A stretch of DNA of 64,000 bases from an uncultured Pelagibacteraceae bacterium (lineage in GTDB: Bacteria > Pseudomonadota > Alphaproteobacteria > Pelagibacterales > Pelagibacteraceae). Position numbers and translations under genes: made by a program. A model generated the notes under the pieces. The model did not search any database. It had not been told where the DNA came from and worked only from the letters and a program-made list of their open reading frames with translations. Numbering within the stretch: the stretch's first letter is position 1; each line of letters begins with the position of its first letter. Shown piece after piece: positions 12,581-22,680 of the stretch. Location: positions 28,835 to 92,834 of the forward strand of contig CACLZS010000003.1 of NCBI GenBank assembly GCA_902611465.1, read 5' to 3'.

Positions 12581-13323
12581 ATTGATATAACCTTTGCTAC
12601 TTTTAAATTTACAGTTTTCTTAATTAATTTAATGGTCTGATTAATTGGCATGATTAATACCTTCTTTCTTGGTCCATATGCATGAATTAAATTCTTTGAA
12701 TTTAAACAAATTGCGACATGTCCCTTCCAAAAAATAATATCTCCTTTTTTGAACTTTTTTTTTTTAATTGATCCATTTTTAATTTTTATTTGGTCAATTG
12801 TATCTCTGGGAAAAAATTTATTATTAAATTTATAAAATATTTGTAATAAAGCTGAGCAGTCAATACCATCAAAACTTTTCCCACCCCACTTATATTTGCA
12901 ATTTAAAAAAAGTTTAAATATTTTTGTAAAATCTTTATTTTGTTTTTTTATAGTTTCTAATTCATTAAAGCTAATCCATTTGTTTTTTTCAAACATGACA
13001 AAATTATTATTTTTATTTAAAATTTCAATTTCTGATGAAAAAGGAAGGTATTTTTTTGTACCAAATTTACTTTTAGGTTTTGAATAAATTTTAGATTTTA
13101 ATACACTAACTTTATACGTCTTATCTAATCTTTTTTTAAACTTTCCAACTTTTATAAAACCTACATAATGATCAAAGTCAGTTTTGATCTTTAAAAAATT
13201 TTTATTTTTTTTGATTACTTTAAATTTTTCACCGTATAATAATTGAGTGCTTATATTAGAGTTTTTTGATGCTAACTCATATACGTTCAAGTATGAATTT
13301 CTGCAAAAAAAGCTATTTTGCAC
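12577..13323 (-). CDS. NlpC/P60 family cysteine peptidase with SH3-like N-terminus
   Basis: KWGGKSFDGIDCSALLQ catalytic Cys motif, GDIIFWKGHVAICL. Confidence 0.88.
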   Translation of the reverse strand: MQNSFFCRNSYLNVYELASKNSNISTQLLYGEKFKVIKKNKNFLKIKTDFDHYVGFIKVGKFKKRLDKTYKVSVLKSKIYSKPKSKFGTKKYLPFSSEIEILNKNNNFVMFEKNKWISFNELETIKKQNKDFTKIFKLFLNCKYKWGGKSFDGIDCSALLQIFYKFNNKFFPRDTIDQIKIKNGSIKKKKFKKGDIIFWKGHVAICLNSKNLIHAYGPRKKVLIMPINQTIKLIKKTVNLKVAKVISI

Positions 13324-14701
13324 CGATTTTTACTTTATTCCTTATAAACGAAAGACAAATTAGTGAAGGTATCACCATAACAGTTGTTATTACAAAAAAA
13401 GTACCCCAGTCTCCATTTAACCAATCTACCAACGCTCCTGACGATGAGGCAAGCGTTGTTCTTCCAGCTGTCCCAATTGATGCCAATAATGCATATTGAG
13501 TAGCTGTATAGGTTCTATCCACTAACAATGATATAAAGGCAACAAATGCAACAGTAGCGAATGCTGCAGTTATGTCATCTGCAATTACAGCTATTGCAAA
13601 TAAAAGTTCAGATTTACCTGTCCAAGCTAAAACTGCAAAAATAAGATTTGTTAGAGCCATTAAACCACCGGCAAAAAACATTGTTTTAATGGTTCCAGCT
13701 CGCATTGCCATTATTCCACCAAGTAAAGTGAAAACTACAGTAGTAATCCATCCTAATCCTTTAGAATAAATAGCTATTTGACCCTTAGAAAAACCAATTT
13801 CCTTGTAAAAAACAATCGACATCCGACCTAAAAATGCTTCTCCGATCTTGAATAAAAATACAAAACCTAAAATTCCTAGTGCAATTGCTAATCCATTTTT
13901 TTTGAAAAAACTAATTATTGGTCCACCAATCGTTCCTGTAATATAAGCAACAAAATTTGTTAAAATATTGTTGGATCCAAGCTTATCTCTAATTATTTGA
14001 TCTGTTGCTTTTTGATTATTTACTCTATTAAAATCAATTGTTTCGTGAACAAACATCAAACCTATATTCATCAAAATAATCAAAATTCCTAAAACTAAAA
14101 AAGTAGCCTGCCAATAATCTGCTACGCCCATGTTTTCAAAAAATTCTGCAGTAAATAATGCTACAACACCTCCTAATTTATACCCTGTCCACCATCCAAC
14201 AACTGCCATAGCAGCTCCAGCGGCCATAGATTTTCCTTCATTTGAATTAATCTGTTCAATTCTTAGTGCATCAACAGTAATATCTTGAGTAGCAGAGGCA
14301 ATAGCAATTACTAATCCAATACTAATTAAAAGTGCTAGGTTTTGAGTAGGATTAATAAAACTCCAAACTATCAAGCTTAGTAAAATAATTATTTGCATTA
14401 ATACAATCCACCCACGTCTATGTCCTAATTTTTTTGTTAAAAATGGAATTTGTACTCTATCAATTATCGGAGCCCATAAATAATTAAAGGCATACACCCC
14501 AAATATTAATCCTGCCCAACCAATTGTTGATCTACTTAATCCTTCTTCCTTAAGCCAAAGACTTAAGCTACTTGCAATTAATACCCATGGAAAACCACTT
14601 ATTGCTCCTAGAAGCAATATTCTTAACATCCTTATATCTTTATAAACTAATAATGAGTCAACCCAGCTTTGTTTTGTTTCAAACATTAATATTTTCTCCA
14701 A
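13313..14701 (-). CDS. MFS transporter, AmpG-like muropeptide permease family
   Basis: Twelve-TM-like hydrophobic pattern; YLWAPIIDRVQIPFLTKKLGHRRGW and SATQDITVDALRIE are AmpG-family hallmarks. Confidence 0.88.
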   Translation of the reverse strand: MEKILMFETKQSWVDSLLVYKDIRMLRILLLGAISGFPWVLIASSLSLWLKEEGLSRSTIGWAGLIFGVYAFNYLWAPIIDRVQIPFLTKKLGHRRGWIVLMQIIILLSLIVWSFINPTQNLALLISIGLVIAIASATQDITVDALRIEQINSNEGKSMAAGAAMAVVGWWTGYKLGGVVALFTAEFFENMGVADYWQATFLVLGILIILMNIGLMFVHETIDFNRVNNQKATDQIIRDKLGSNNILTNFVAYITGTIGGPIISFFKKNGLAIALGILGFVFLFKIGEAFLGRMSIVFYKEIGFSKGQIAIYSKGLGWITTVVFTLLGGIMAMRAGTIKTMFFAGGLMALTNLIFAVLAWTGKSELLFAIAVIADDITAAFATVAFVAFISLLVDRTYTATQYALLASIGTAGRTTLASSSGALVDWLNGDWGTFFVITTVMVIPSLICLSFIRNKVKIGAK

Positions 14702-16134
14702 AATGATGGAATAAACAATACTAATACAGCAAACAATTCTAATCTACCTAAAATCATCGCTAAGCTTAAAATCCATTTTGAAAAATCAGATAAATTAGAA
14801 AAATTACCATTTGGACCAATAATATCACCTAAACCAGGTCCTACATTTGATATTGATGTTGCAGCAGCAGATATTGAAGTTGTTAAATCTAAACCACTTG
14901 TTGATAAAAGAGCAGTTATAATAAAAAAAATTACAATATATAAAAATATAAAGGAAATAATTGATGCTAAAAACTTTTCATCAATATTATTATTTTCATA
15001 TTTTATTTTAAATATACCTCTAGGATAAATTATTTTCTTTAGTTGTACAGAAACAAACTGGAATAAAATCTGTACCCTAAATATTTTAATCCCACAAGCT
15101 GTTGAGCCTGCACATCCACCGATAAACATAAGAATAAGAAAATAGATTAATGGGAATTGACCCCAATCACTAAAGTTTTGAGTTACATAACCAGTTCCAG
15201 TTAAAATTGATATTACATTAAATGCAACTGACCTAATACTGGTATCAAAAAAGCTTTGATTTTTTGTAAGTAGATATAGATACATTAAAAGAATTGAAAA
15301 AAGGACAATCTTTATAAAAGTTTTAATTTGTGTATCATTAAAAAATATTTTTTTGTCCCCATTTAAGTATTTGATATAGGCAATAAATGGAATGCTTCCT
15401 AAAATTATAAATATAATTGATGTAAATTCAATAAGTGAACTATCAAAATATCCAATAGACTCATCATAATTTGAAAAACCCCCTGTTGCAATTGTTGTCA
15501 TTGAGTGAACTATGCTATCAAAAAAGTTCATCCCGAATATTTTATAAAATAATGCGCAAATAAAAGTTAATCCTGAGTATACCAAGATCAATCTCAATGC
15601 TATTTCTTTTGATCTAGGTAAAATTTTTTCTGGGGTATCACTAGTGGATATTATAAACAACTGCATTCCACCAATATTCATAAGTGGCATTAAAGTAATT
15701 GCCATCACAATGATACCAATTCCACCCAACCATTGAAGCATTCCCCTCCAAAGCAAGATACTTTTTGGCGTTTCATTTAAATTGGTGATTATAGTTGATC
15801 CAGTTGTAGTAATACCCGACATACTCTCAAAAAAAGCGTCTGTTACACTCAATTCTATTTCAGAAAATATGAACGGAAGTGAGCCAAAAATAGCAATACT
15901 CAACCAAGATAAAGCTGTTAAAAGAAAAGCTTGAGATAAACTAATTTTTTTATCATGATCTAAATTTGATAGTAAAAAGAGAATTCCAAATATAACAGTT
16001 ATAATTCCAGAACTTATAAAACTAGAATCAAATTCATCATAAAAAAACTGCGCAAAAATTGGCGCAATCATCGATATACCCAAAATAATTTGTAAAATTC
16101 CAAGGGTAAAGAAAACTGTTTTATAATTGGACAT
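14686..16134 (-). CDS. trkH: TrkH-type potassium uptake protein
   Basis: TTGSTIITNL, TTIATGGFSNYDES, GGCAGSTACGIKIFR selectivity-filter-like repeats. Confidence 0.9.
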   Translation of the reverse strand: MSNYKTVFFTLGILQIILGISMIAPIFAQFFYDEFDSSFISSGIITVIFGILFLLSNLDHDKKISLSQAFLLTALSWLSIAIFGSLPFIFSEIELSVTDAFFESMSGITTTGSTIITNLNETPKSILLWRGMLQWLGGIGIIVMAITLMPLMNIGGMQLFIISTSDTPEKILPRSKEIALRLILVYSGLTFICALFYKIFGMNFFDSIVHSMTTIATGGFSNYDESIGYFDSSLIEFTSIIFIILGSIPFIAYIKYLNGDKKIFFNDTQIKTFIKIVLFSILLMYLYLLTKNQSFFDTSIRSVAFNVISILTGTGYVTQNFSDWGQFPLIYFLILMFIGGCAGSTACGIKIFRVQILFQFVSVQLKKIIYPRGIFKIKYENNNIDEKFLASIISFIFLYIVIFFIITALLSTSGLDLTTSISAAATSISNVGPGLGDIIGPNGNFSNLSDFSKWILSLAMILGRLELFAVLVLFIPSFWRKY

Positions 16135-16220
16135 TTTGATTGGACATTATTTTATGGTAAATAAATTTCAACTCTATAAGAATTATTAAAAACGTTATTT
16201 TATAGGCTGTTTAATTAAAA

Positions 16221-17789
16221 GTGATCGATAAAACCAACATAGATAAAACAAACGCTTGGCCCTTTGTTGAAGCTAAAAAGCTTCTAAGAGAGAGAAAAAA
16301 AAATATAGAAAATAAAGGAAAAATTATTTTACAAACAGGATACGGTCCTAGTGGTTTACCTCACATTGGTACTTTTGGTGAAGTGGCAAGAACTTCAATG
16401 ATCGTTAATGCATTAAATCATTTATCAGACCTCCCTAAAGAAATAATTACTTTCTCCGACGATATGGATGGACTTAGAAAAGTTCCAGAAAATATTCCCA
16501 ATCCTGAAAAACTTGAAGAAAATCTTCATAAACCTTTAACTCAAGTACCAGATCCTTTTGGAAAATTTAATAGTTTTGGTGAACACAATAATGAAATGTT
16601 AAAAAATTTTTTAGATAAATTTAAGTTTGAATACAGTTTTAAAAGTTCATCCGTTCTATATAAGTCTGGTTTTTTTAACGATACATTAAAAATAATTTTA
16701 GAAAATTATGAAGGAATAATGAATATAATCATCCCTACTCTTGGTAAAGAGAGACAAAAAACATATTCTCCTTTTTTACCAATATGTCCAGATACAGGGA
16801 TTGTATTAGAGATACCAGTCTCAGAGATAGATACTAAAAATTCAAAAATAATTTTTGATAATAATGGCAAAAAATTAGAACAAAGCATTTTAGATGGCAA
16901 TTGTAAATTACAATGGAAAGTTGATTGGGCTATGAGATGGTATGCCCTTGATGTAGATTTTGAAATGTATGGAAAAGATTTGATTGAGAGTGCAATTTTA
17001 TCTACTAAAATCATAAAACTATTGGGCAAGTCAAATCCATCTGGCTTTGCATATGAGTTATTTCTAGATGAAAAAGGTGAAAAAATATCTAAGTCAAAAG
17101 GAAATGGTATAACAATCGATCAATGGTTAGAGTATGCATCACCTGAAAGTCTCTCGTTGTATATGTACCAGAATCCAAAGAGAGCAAAAAAACTTTTTAG
17201 AGAAGTAGTACCAAAGGCTGTCGATGAATATCTTGATTTTATTGAAAAAGGTAAAACTCAAAACGAACTTCAAAAACTAATGAACCCTGTTTGGCATGTT
17301 CATAATTCAAATATACCAGAAGAAAATTCAATTATGTCCTTCTCAATGCTTTTAAATTTAGTTGAGACCAGCAATGCTGATAATAAAGAATTACTTTGGA
17401 AGTTTGTAAAGAAATATAAGAAAGATATAAATGAGAATATGTATCCAATTTTTGACAAATTAATATCCTATGCAATTAAATATTTTAATGACGCTATAAA
17501 ATCTAAAAAGATTTATAAAAAACCAAATGAAAGCGAAAAAATCGCTTTAGATGCTTTAGTAAACTCTTTAGATAACTGCGATGACGGAATGAAACCAGAG
17601 GACATTCAGACTACTATTTATACAGTCGGCAAAGAGAATGGTTATAAAGAAAATTTGCGCGATTGGTTCAAGTTAATATATGAGGTAGTTTTTGGGGTAG
17701 AAAATGGACCACGATTTGGTTTTTTTATAAGCTTTTTTGGAGTTCAAGAAACTAAAGAATTAATAAAAAGTAAATTAGAAAATGTTTAA
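16221..17789 (+). CDS. lysS: Lysyl-tRNA synthetase, class I; GTG start
   Basis: Class I signatures GPSGLPHIGTFGE (HIGH-like) and KISKSKGN (KMSKS-like); matches class I LysRS rather than class II. Confidence 0.93.
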   Translation: MIDKTNIDKTNAWPFVEAKKLLRERKKNIENKGKIILQTGYGPSGLPHIGTFGEVARTSMIVNALNHLSDLPKEIITFSDDMDGLRKVPENIPNPEKLEENLHKPLTQVPDPFGKFNSFGEHNNEMLKNFLDKFKFEYSFKSSSVLYKSGFFNDTLKIILENYEGIMNIIIPTLGKERQKTYSPFLPICPDTGIVLEIPVSEIDTKNSKIIFDNNGKKLEQSILDGNCKLQWKVDWAMRWYALDVDFEMYGKDLIESAILSTKIIKLLGKSNPSGFAYELFLDEKGEKISKSKGNGITIDQWLEYASPESLSLYMYQNPKRAKKLFREVVPKAVDEYLDFIEKGKTQNELQKLMNPVWHVHNSNIPEENSIMSFSMLLNLVETSNADNKELLWKFVKKYKKDINENMYPIFDKLISYAIKYFNDAIKSKKIYKKPNESEKIALDALVNSLDNCDDGMKPEDIQTTIYTVGKENGYKENLRDWFKLIYEVVFGVENGPRFGFFISFFGVQETKELIKSKLENV

Positions 17790-18822
17790 TATTTTAAGAC
17801 CACTAATTTTTAAATTTAGCCCTGAAGTAGCCCATTCTTTAGCAATAAAAGCACTAAAATTAAATAATATTCCTTACTCAAAACCCAAAGATAATCATAT
17901 TTTAGAAACAACTTTTTGTGAAAAAAAATTATCTTCACCAATTGGTGTTGCAGCTGGCTTTGATAAAAATGCTGAAGTATATAATCCTCTGTTTAATCTT
18001 GGATTTGGTTTTGTCGAAGTAGGGACAATTACTCCAAAACCCCAATTTGGTAACCCTAAACCAAGAGTTTTTAGACTTGAAGAAGATGAAGCTCTTATAA
18101 ATAGATTAGGTTTTAATAATTCTGGTTCAGAACGAATTAGTCAGACAATAAAGGAAAATAATAAAAAGGGTTTTTTAGGAATAAATATTGGACCAAATAA
18201 AGACTCTAAGGACAGAGTTGAGGATTATTTAATTTGTTTTCGTAAATTTTATAATTTAGCTGATTATATAACTATAAACATCTCCTCACCAAATACAGAA
18301 AATTTAAGAGACTTTCATAACCAAGATGAATTAAATTCATTGATTGACAAACTAAGAAATGAAAAAAAAGAGTTAAATTCAAACATTCCATTAGCAATAA
18401 AAGTTTCACCTGATCTAAATGACGATCAAATTAATGAAGTATCCAAGATCATTATAGAACAAGAAATAGGAATTATTATTGTTTCCAATACCACAGATAA
18501 GAATAGAGAAAATTTAAAAAATATAAATAAATTAGAAAAGGGTGGACTGTCAGGTAAACCAATTGTAAAGATTTCAAACGAAGCAATTTCTAAATTTTAT
18601 AAAATTCTAAAAGATAAAACAAAAATAATAGGAGTGGGTGGTGTTAGCAATGGACAAGATGCTTTTGAAAAAATAACTTCTGGCGCAACACTCGTTCAAT
18701 TATATACTGGAATGGTTTATAGAGGTCCTCGTATAGCTTCAAAAATAAGTACAGAATTAATTGATTTATTAAAAAATAAGGGGTTTAAAAATGTTTCAGA
18801 GGCCATTGGAACTAAAAATTAA
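17782..18822 (+). CDS. pyrD: Dihydroorotate dehydrogenase (quinone), class 2
   Basis: PIGVAAGFDKNAEVYNPLFNLGFGFVEVGTITPKPQ, NISSPNTENLR, GGLSGKPI. Confidence 0.96.
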   Translation: MFNILRPLIFKFSPEVAHSLAIKALKLNNIPYSKPKDNHILETTFCEKKLSSPIGVAAGFDKNAEVYNPLFNLGFGFVEVGTITPKPQFGNPKPRVFRLEEDEALINRLGFNNSGSERISQTIKENNKKGFLGINIGPNKDSKDRVEDYLICFRKFYNLADYITINISSPNTENLRDFHNQDELNSLIDKLRNEKKELNSNIPLAIKVSPDLNDDQINEVSKIIIEQEIGIIIVSNTTDKNRENLKNINKLEKGGLSGKPIVKISNEAISKFYKILKDKTKIIGVGGVSNGQDAFEKITSGATLVQLYTGMVYRGPRIASKISTELIDLLKNKGFKNVSEAIGTKN

Positions 18823-18825
18823 TCT

Positions 18826-18854
18826 TGACGCGATAAGATTCAGATCTTATACAG
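18826..18854 (+). promoter_or_regulatory. Sigma70-type promoter for rpmB
   Basis: TTGACG (18826-18831), 17-nt spacer, TATACA (18849-18854), immediately upstream of rpmB. Confidence 0.7.
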
Positions 18855-18865
18855 GCTCATAATTT

Positions 18866-19147
18866 ATGTCTAAAAAATGTGAACTTACTGGAAAAATCCC
18901 ACTCAAGGGTCATAACGTTAGTCATGCTAACAATAAGACTAAAAGAAGATTTCTTCCAAATCTAAAAAAAGTTAAGTTTAAAAGTGAGCTACTTAAGAGA
19001 AGTTTAAGATTAACCGTCTCAAATGCTGGGGTTAGATCAGTAGATAAAAAAGGTAGTTTTGATCAATTTCTTATTTCAGCTAAGTTTAGAGATTTATCAT
19101 TAAGACTAAAAAAATTAAAAAAATCCTTAGTCAGTAAATCTGCATAA
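18866..19147 (+). CDS. rpmB: 50S ribosomal protein L28
   Basis: [33 protein letters not shown] is a typical L28 N-terminus. Confidence 0.97.
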   Translation: MSKKCELTGKIPLKGHNVSHANNKTKRRFLPNLKKVKFKSELLKRSLRLTVSNAGVRSVDKKGSFDQFLISAKFRDLSLRLKKLKKSLVSKSA

Positions 19148-19695
19148 TGAATAAAGTATTTTTAACACTCTCATTTTTAATGGGATTGGTTGTTTTAGCG
19201 TCTAATTATTTAGTCCAATTTCCAATTAAATATTATGGTCTTCAAGAAATTCTTACATATGGAGCATTCAGTTATCCTATAGCTTTTTTAATAACTGATC
19301 TAGCAAATAGATCTTTTGGTAAATTAGTTGCTAGAAAAATTGTGTATATAGGGTTTACGATAGGTATTTTATTTACACTAATTTTCTCAACAAATTTTGC
19401 CGATTTAATCTCAGTAAGAATAGCAATTGGCTCAGGAACAGCATTTATTATTGCTCAATTACTGGATGTACAAATATTTGATCAATTAAGACAAAAAAAA
19501 TGGTTTATTGCGCCACTTGCCTCTTCATTAATTGGTTCTACCGTTGATACATTTTTATTCTTTTCGATTTCATTTTATGGAACAGGAATACCTTGGGTGA
19601 CACTGTCTTTAGGAGATTTAGCAGTAAAGATTTTTGTAGCTTTAGTAATGTTGATACCTTTTAGATTATTATTAGGTACTTTAAAAGCTGCTTAA
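19147..19695 (+). CDS. Queuosine precursor transporter (YhhQ/VUT_1 family)
   Basis: Hydrophobic; FPIAFLITDLANRSFGK-like and IAQLLDVQIFDQLR, IGSTVDTFLFFSISF motifs. Confidence 0.9.
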   Translation: MNKVFLTLSFLMGLVVLASNYLVQFPIKYYGLQEILTYGAFSYPIAFLITDLANRSFGKLVARKIVYIGFTIGILFTLIFSTNFADLISVRIAIGSGTAFIIAQLLDVQIFDQLRQKKWFIAPLASSLIGSTVDTFLFFSISFYGTGIPWVTLSLGDLAVKIFVALVMLIPFRLLLGTLKAA

Positions 19696-19696
19696 T

Positions 19697-20761
19697 TCAA
19701 ATTTTTGGCTCTTGTTGTGTCATGCAATGAATGGCTCCAAAACCCCAAATTAAATCACTACAATCAACAGGAACAACTTTTCTATTTGTAAAAAATTTTC
19801 TAAAAATTTTTATTACCTTTTTGTCTTCTTTCACATTAAATACTGGAACCAAGACTGTTTTATTACTTATGAAAAAATTTAAATAACTTGCTGGGACACG
19901 AGTTTTGTCTATGACAACTGGGCTTGGCATAGGAATCTTTATAATTGTAAATTTTTTCCCATTTTCATCGTAACTTTTACTTAATATTTTTAAATTTTCT
20001 TTAAGAGCTTTATAATTTTTATCTGATCTATTATTTTCTACAGCTATCATAATCGTACTTTTTGAAACAAATCTTGCAATATCATCAATATGACCGTGTG
20101 TGTCATCTCCAACAATTCCTTTATTAAGCCAAATAAAATTTTTTGCATTTAAATATTTTGAAAATAGATTTTCATAATCAATTTTTTTGAATCCTTTATT
20201 TCTCTCTTGTTTTCTACTTAATAAGCACTCCTTTGTAAGTAATATGGAGCCTGATCCATTATTGTCAAATGCACCTCCTTCCATCACTACTCTTACAAAC
20301 TTTTTTGAATTTACTTTTTTAGGCAGAATACTTTCAATATTTAAGTACCTACTAATATAATTATTGATTTTGTTATCATTTCCGAAATTTTTATATTTTG
20401 ACCAGGCATTAAATTTAAAATCAAGCATGGTCTTTTTTCGATTTTTCTTGTTGACTAAAAATATTGGTCCAGAATCTCTAAGCCAAAGTCTGTCTGTCTT
20501 AAGTTTATGAAATTTAATTTTAGAAATATTACAACCTATTTTTTTTAAATGTATTCTTGTGGTATCAATACTTTTGTTATTATTGACTAATAAATCTATT
20601 CTTTGATCTTTTGTTAAATATTTTATTATTTTTCCAACTACATTTGGAATTTTTTCAAATAATCCAGGCCAATCATTTTTATTATGTGGCCACGCAATCC
20701 AAACTGATTTTTGAGGCTCCCATTCTGCTGGGATTCTAAATTCATCTATTTTTTTACTCAT
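19697..20761 (-). CDS. aguA: Agmatine deiminase (peptidylarginine deiminase family)
   Basis: PAEWEPQKSVWIAWPHN, WLRDSGPIF, MEGGAFDNNGSGSILLTKECLL, HIDDIARF, GAIHCMTQQEP. Confidence 0.95.
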   Translation of the reverse strand: MSKKIDEFRIPAEWEPQKSVWIAWPHNKNDWPGLFEKIPNVVGKIIKYLTKDQRIDLLVNNNKSIDTTRIHLKKIGCNISKIKFHKLKTDRLWLRDSGPIFLVNKKNRKKTMLDFKFNAWSKYKNFGNDNKINNYISRYLNIESILPKKVNSKKFVRVVMEGGAFDNNGSGSILLTKECLLSRKQERNKGFKKIDYENLFSKYLNAKNFIWLNKGIVGDDTHGHIDDIARFVSKSTIMIAVENNRSDKNYKALKENLKILSKSYDENGKKFTIIKIPMPSPVVIDKTRVPASYLNFFISNKTVLVPVFNVKEDKKVIKIFRKFFTNRKVVPVDCSDLIWGFGAIHCMTQQEPKI

Positions 20762-21636
20762 CTTCAGGATTTTTGAGAATATCTTTATAAAATTCAGTTC
20801 TTCTATCTCTTAAAAAAGGCCAGTGTTGTCTAGCAGTGTCTATTTTTTTATAATCAACTTCACAAACTAAAATATCTTCTTTCTTATTTCCTGCTTTTGC
20901 AATTATTTTACCACTAGGGTCTATCACCATTGAATTACCCCAAAATTCAATTTTTTTCCTACCCTTCGTTTCTACCCCAACTCTATTTATAGCAGCCACA
21001 TAAGTTCCATTAGCAATAGCATGAGATTTTTGCATTGTAATCCAAGACTCTAATTGAGATTTACCAAATTTCTTTTTTTTCTTTTGGGTGCCATCCAATA
21101 GCAGTAGGATAAAAAATAATTTGAGCTCCTTTTAAAGCTGTTAATCTTGCTGCTTCCGGGAACCATTGATCCCAACATATAAGAGGACCTATCTTGCCAA
21201 ATTTAGTTTTCACACTTTTGAAACCTAGGTCTCCAGGACTGAAATAAAATTTTTCATAATACCCTGGGTCATCAGGTATGTGCATCTTGCGATATTTAGA
21301 TAGAATATTACCTTTTTCATTAATAATGATACTAGTGTTATGATAAAATCCAGATGTTTTTTTTTCAAACATCGTAATATTCAATACGACACCAAGCTCC
21401 TTTGCTAAATCACAAAAAATTCTAGAGGTTGTTCCTGGAATTTTTTCTGCCAATTTAAAGTTTGAATGACTTTCTGTTTGGCAAAAATAATTAGACAAAA
21501 ACAGCTCTGGAAGACATATTATCTTTGCCTTTTTTCTTGCAGCTTTTTTAATGTTTTTTATAGCTAAATCAATATTAGATTGAATTGTACCTAAAGATTT
21601 ACTTTGTATTAAACCGATTTTGATTTTTTTGATCAT
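20754..21636 (-). pseudogene. aguB: N-carbamoylputrescine amidase, split by a +1 insertion-type frameshift in an A8 tract
   Basis: ORFs 21061..21636 (N-term ...FYPTAIGWHPKEKKE) and 20754..21098 (C-term FGKSQLESWITMQKSHAIANGTYVAAINRVG) together make one nitrilase-fold amidase; the frame changes at T8 on + (21073-21080). Removing one A restores a continuous ORF. Confidence 0.88.
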
Positions 21637-21639
21637 TAA

Positions 21640-22680
21640 TCAAAATATCTTGGAAAAATTTTTTCTCTCTCTATTTTTCCATTCACCTTTATGATAGGCG
21701 TCACTTGCTATTAAGGGTAATACACTTGTTGCTTCTGCAAAAACCATTTGCTCTTTGGTTATATCTACTTTGCCCCATGAGCTTGCTTCTTTTAATGTTG
21801 AGCTGCTGCAAGCACCATCTCTAGAGTCAGCAACTGTTATTTGAATAGCATACTTATGCATATCTACATCTTTACCTAAAAGTTCAGCACATATAACAGT
21901 ATCTTGAATAAAATTTTTCGGCACACCTCCTCCAATCATAAAAAGACCTGATCCTTTTGATTTAATTTTAATTTCGGTTAATTCTCTAAACTCTCGGATT
22001 GTGTCGATTGTGATGTGATTTTTTGGATTTCTTTCCTGATGCATTACAAGTCCAAATCCAGCACTTGAGTCAGTAAACGCTGGACAGAAAATTGGAACGT
22101 CGTTATCATAGGCAACTTCTATCAATGAATCTTTTTTCTTTGCGTTATTTTTAAGATATTTACCAATCTCTTTTATAAATTCTCTTGATGTATAACTTTT
22201 GGGCTCTAATTGATCTGCAATTTCTCCAATAGTTTTATCGCACATCTGAAGCTCTTCTTCATCAATGTAAGTATCATATATTCTATCAATGTAGTTATTT
22301 CTTAACTCTGTATCATCTTGATATTGGGATCCCTGATAATGTTTAAAACCAAGTGCTTCAAAGAAATCCATATCAATAATTGAAGCCCCAGTTGCGACTA
22401 TTGCATCTACCATATTATATTTAACTAAATCTCTATAAATATGCATACATCCTGCAGCAGATGTTGATCCTGCGAGTGTTAAAAATATTGTACAATCTTT
22501 ATCTTTTATCATCTCATTATAAATATTTGCAGCATTTGCAGTCTCTCTTGAAACGAAAGACATTTTTTCCATTGAAGAAACTATTTTTCTAGCATCGAAA
22601 GAAGTTATATCAATATGCTCTACTTCTTTACTAAGTAAATCACTTTTTCTATTATTTGATTGGTTTTTATTATCTGACAT
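21640..22680 (-). CDS. Deoxyhypusine synthase-like protein (bacterial DHS family)
   Basis: FLTLAGSTSAAGCMHIYRDLV, VDAIVATGASIIDMDFFEALG, GLFMIGGGVPKNFIQDTV, and EASSWGKV containing the DHS catalytic-lysine motif. Confidence 0.9.
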   Translation of the reverse strand: MSDNKNQSNNRKSDLLSKEVEHIDITSFDARKIVSSMEKMSFVSRETANAANIYNEMIKDKDCTIFLTLAGSTSAAGCMHIYRDLVKYNMVDAIVATGASIIDMDFFEALGFKHYQGSQYQDDTELRNNYIDRIYDTYIDEEELQMCDKTIGEIADQLEPKSYTSREFIKEIGKYLKNNAKKKDSLIEVAYDNDVPIFCPAFTDSSAGFGLVMHQERNPKNHITIDTIREFRELTEIKIKSKGSGLFMIGGGVPKNFIQDTVICAELLGKDVDMHKYAIQITVADSRDGACSSSTLKEASSWGKVDITKEQMVFAEATSVLPLIASDAYHKGEWKNRERKNFSKIF

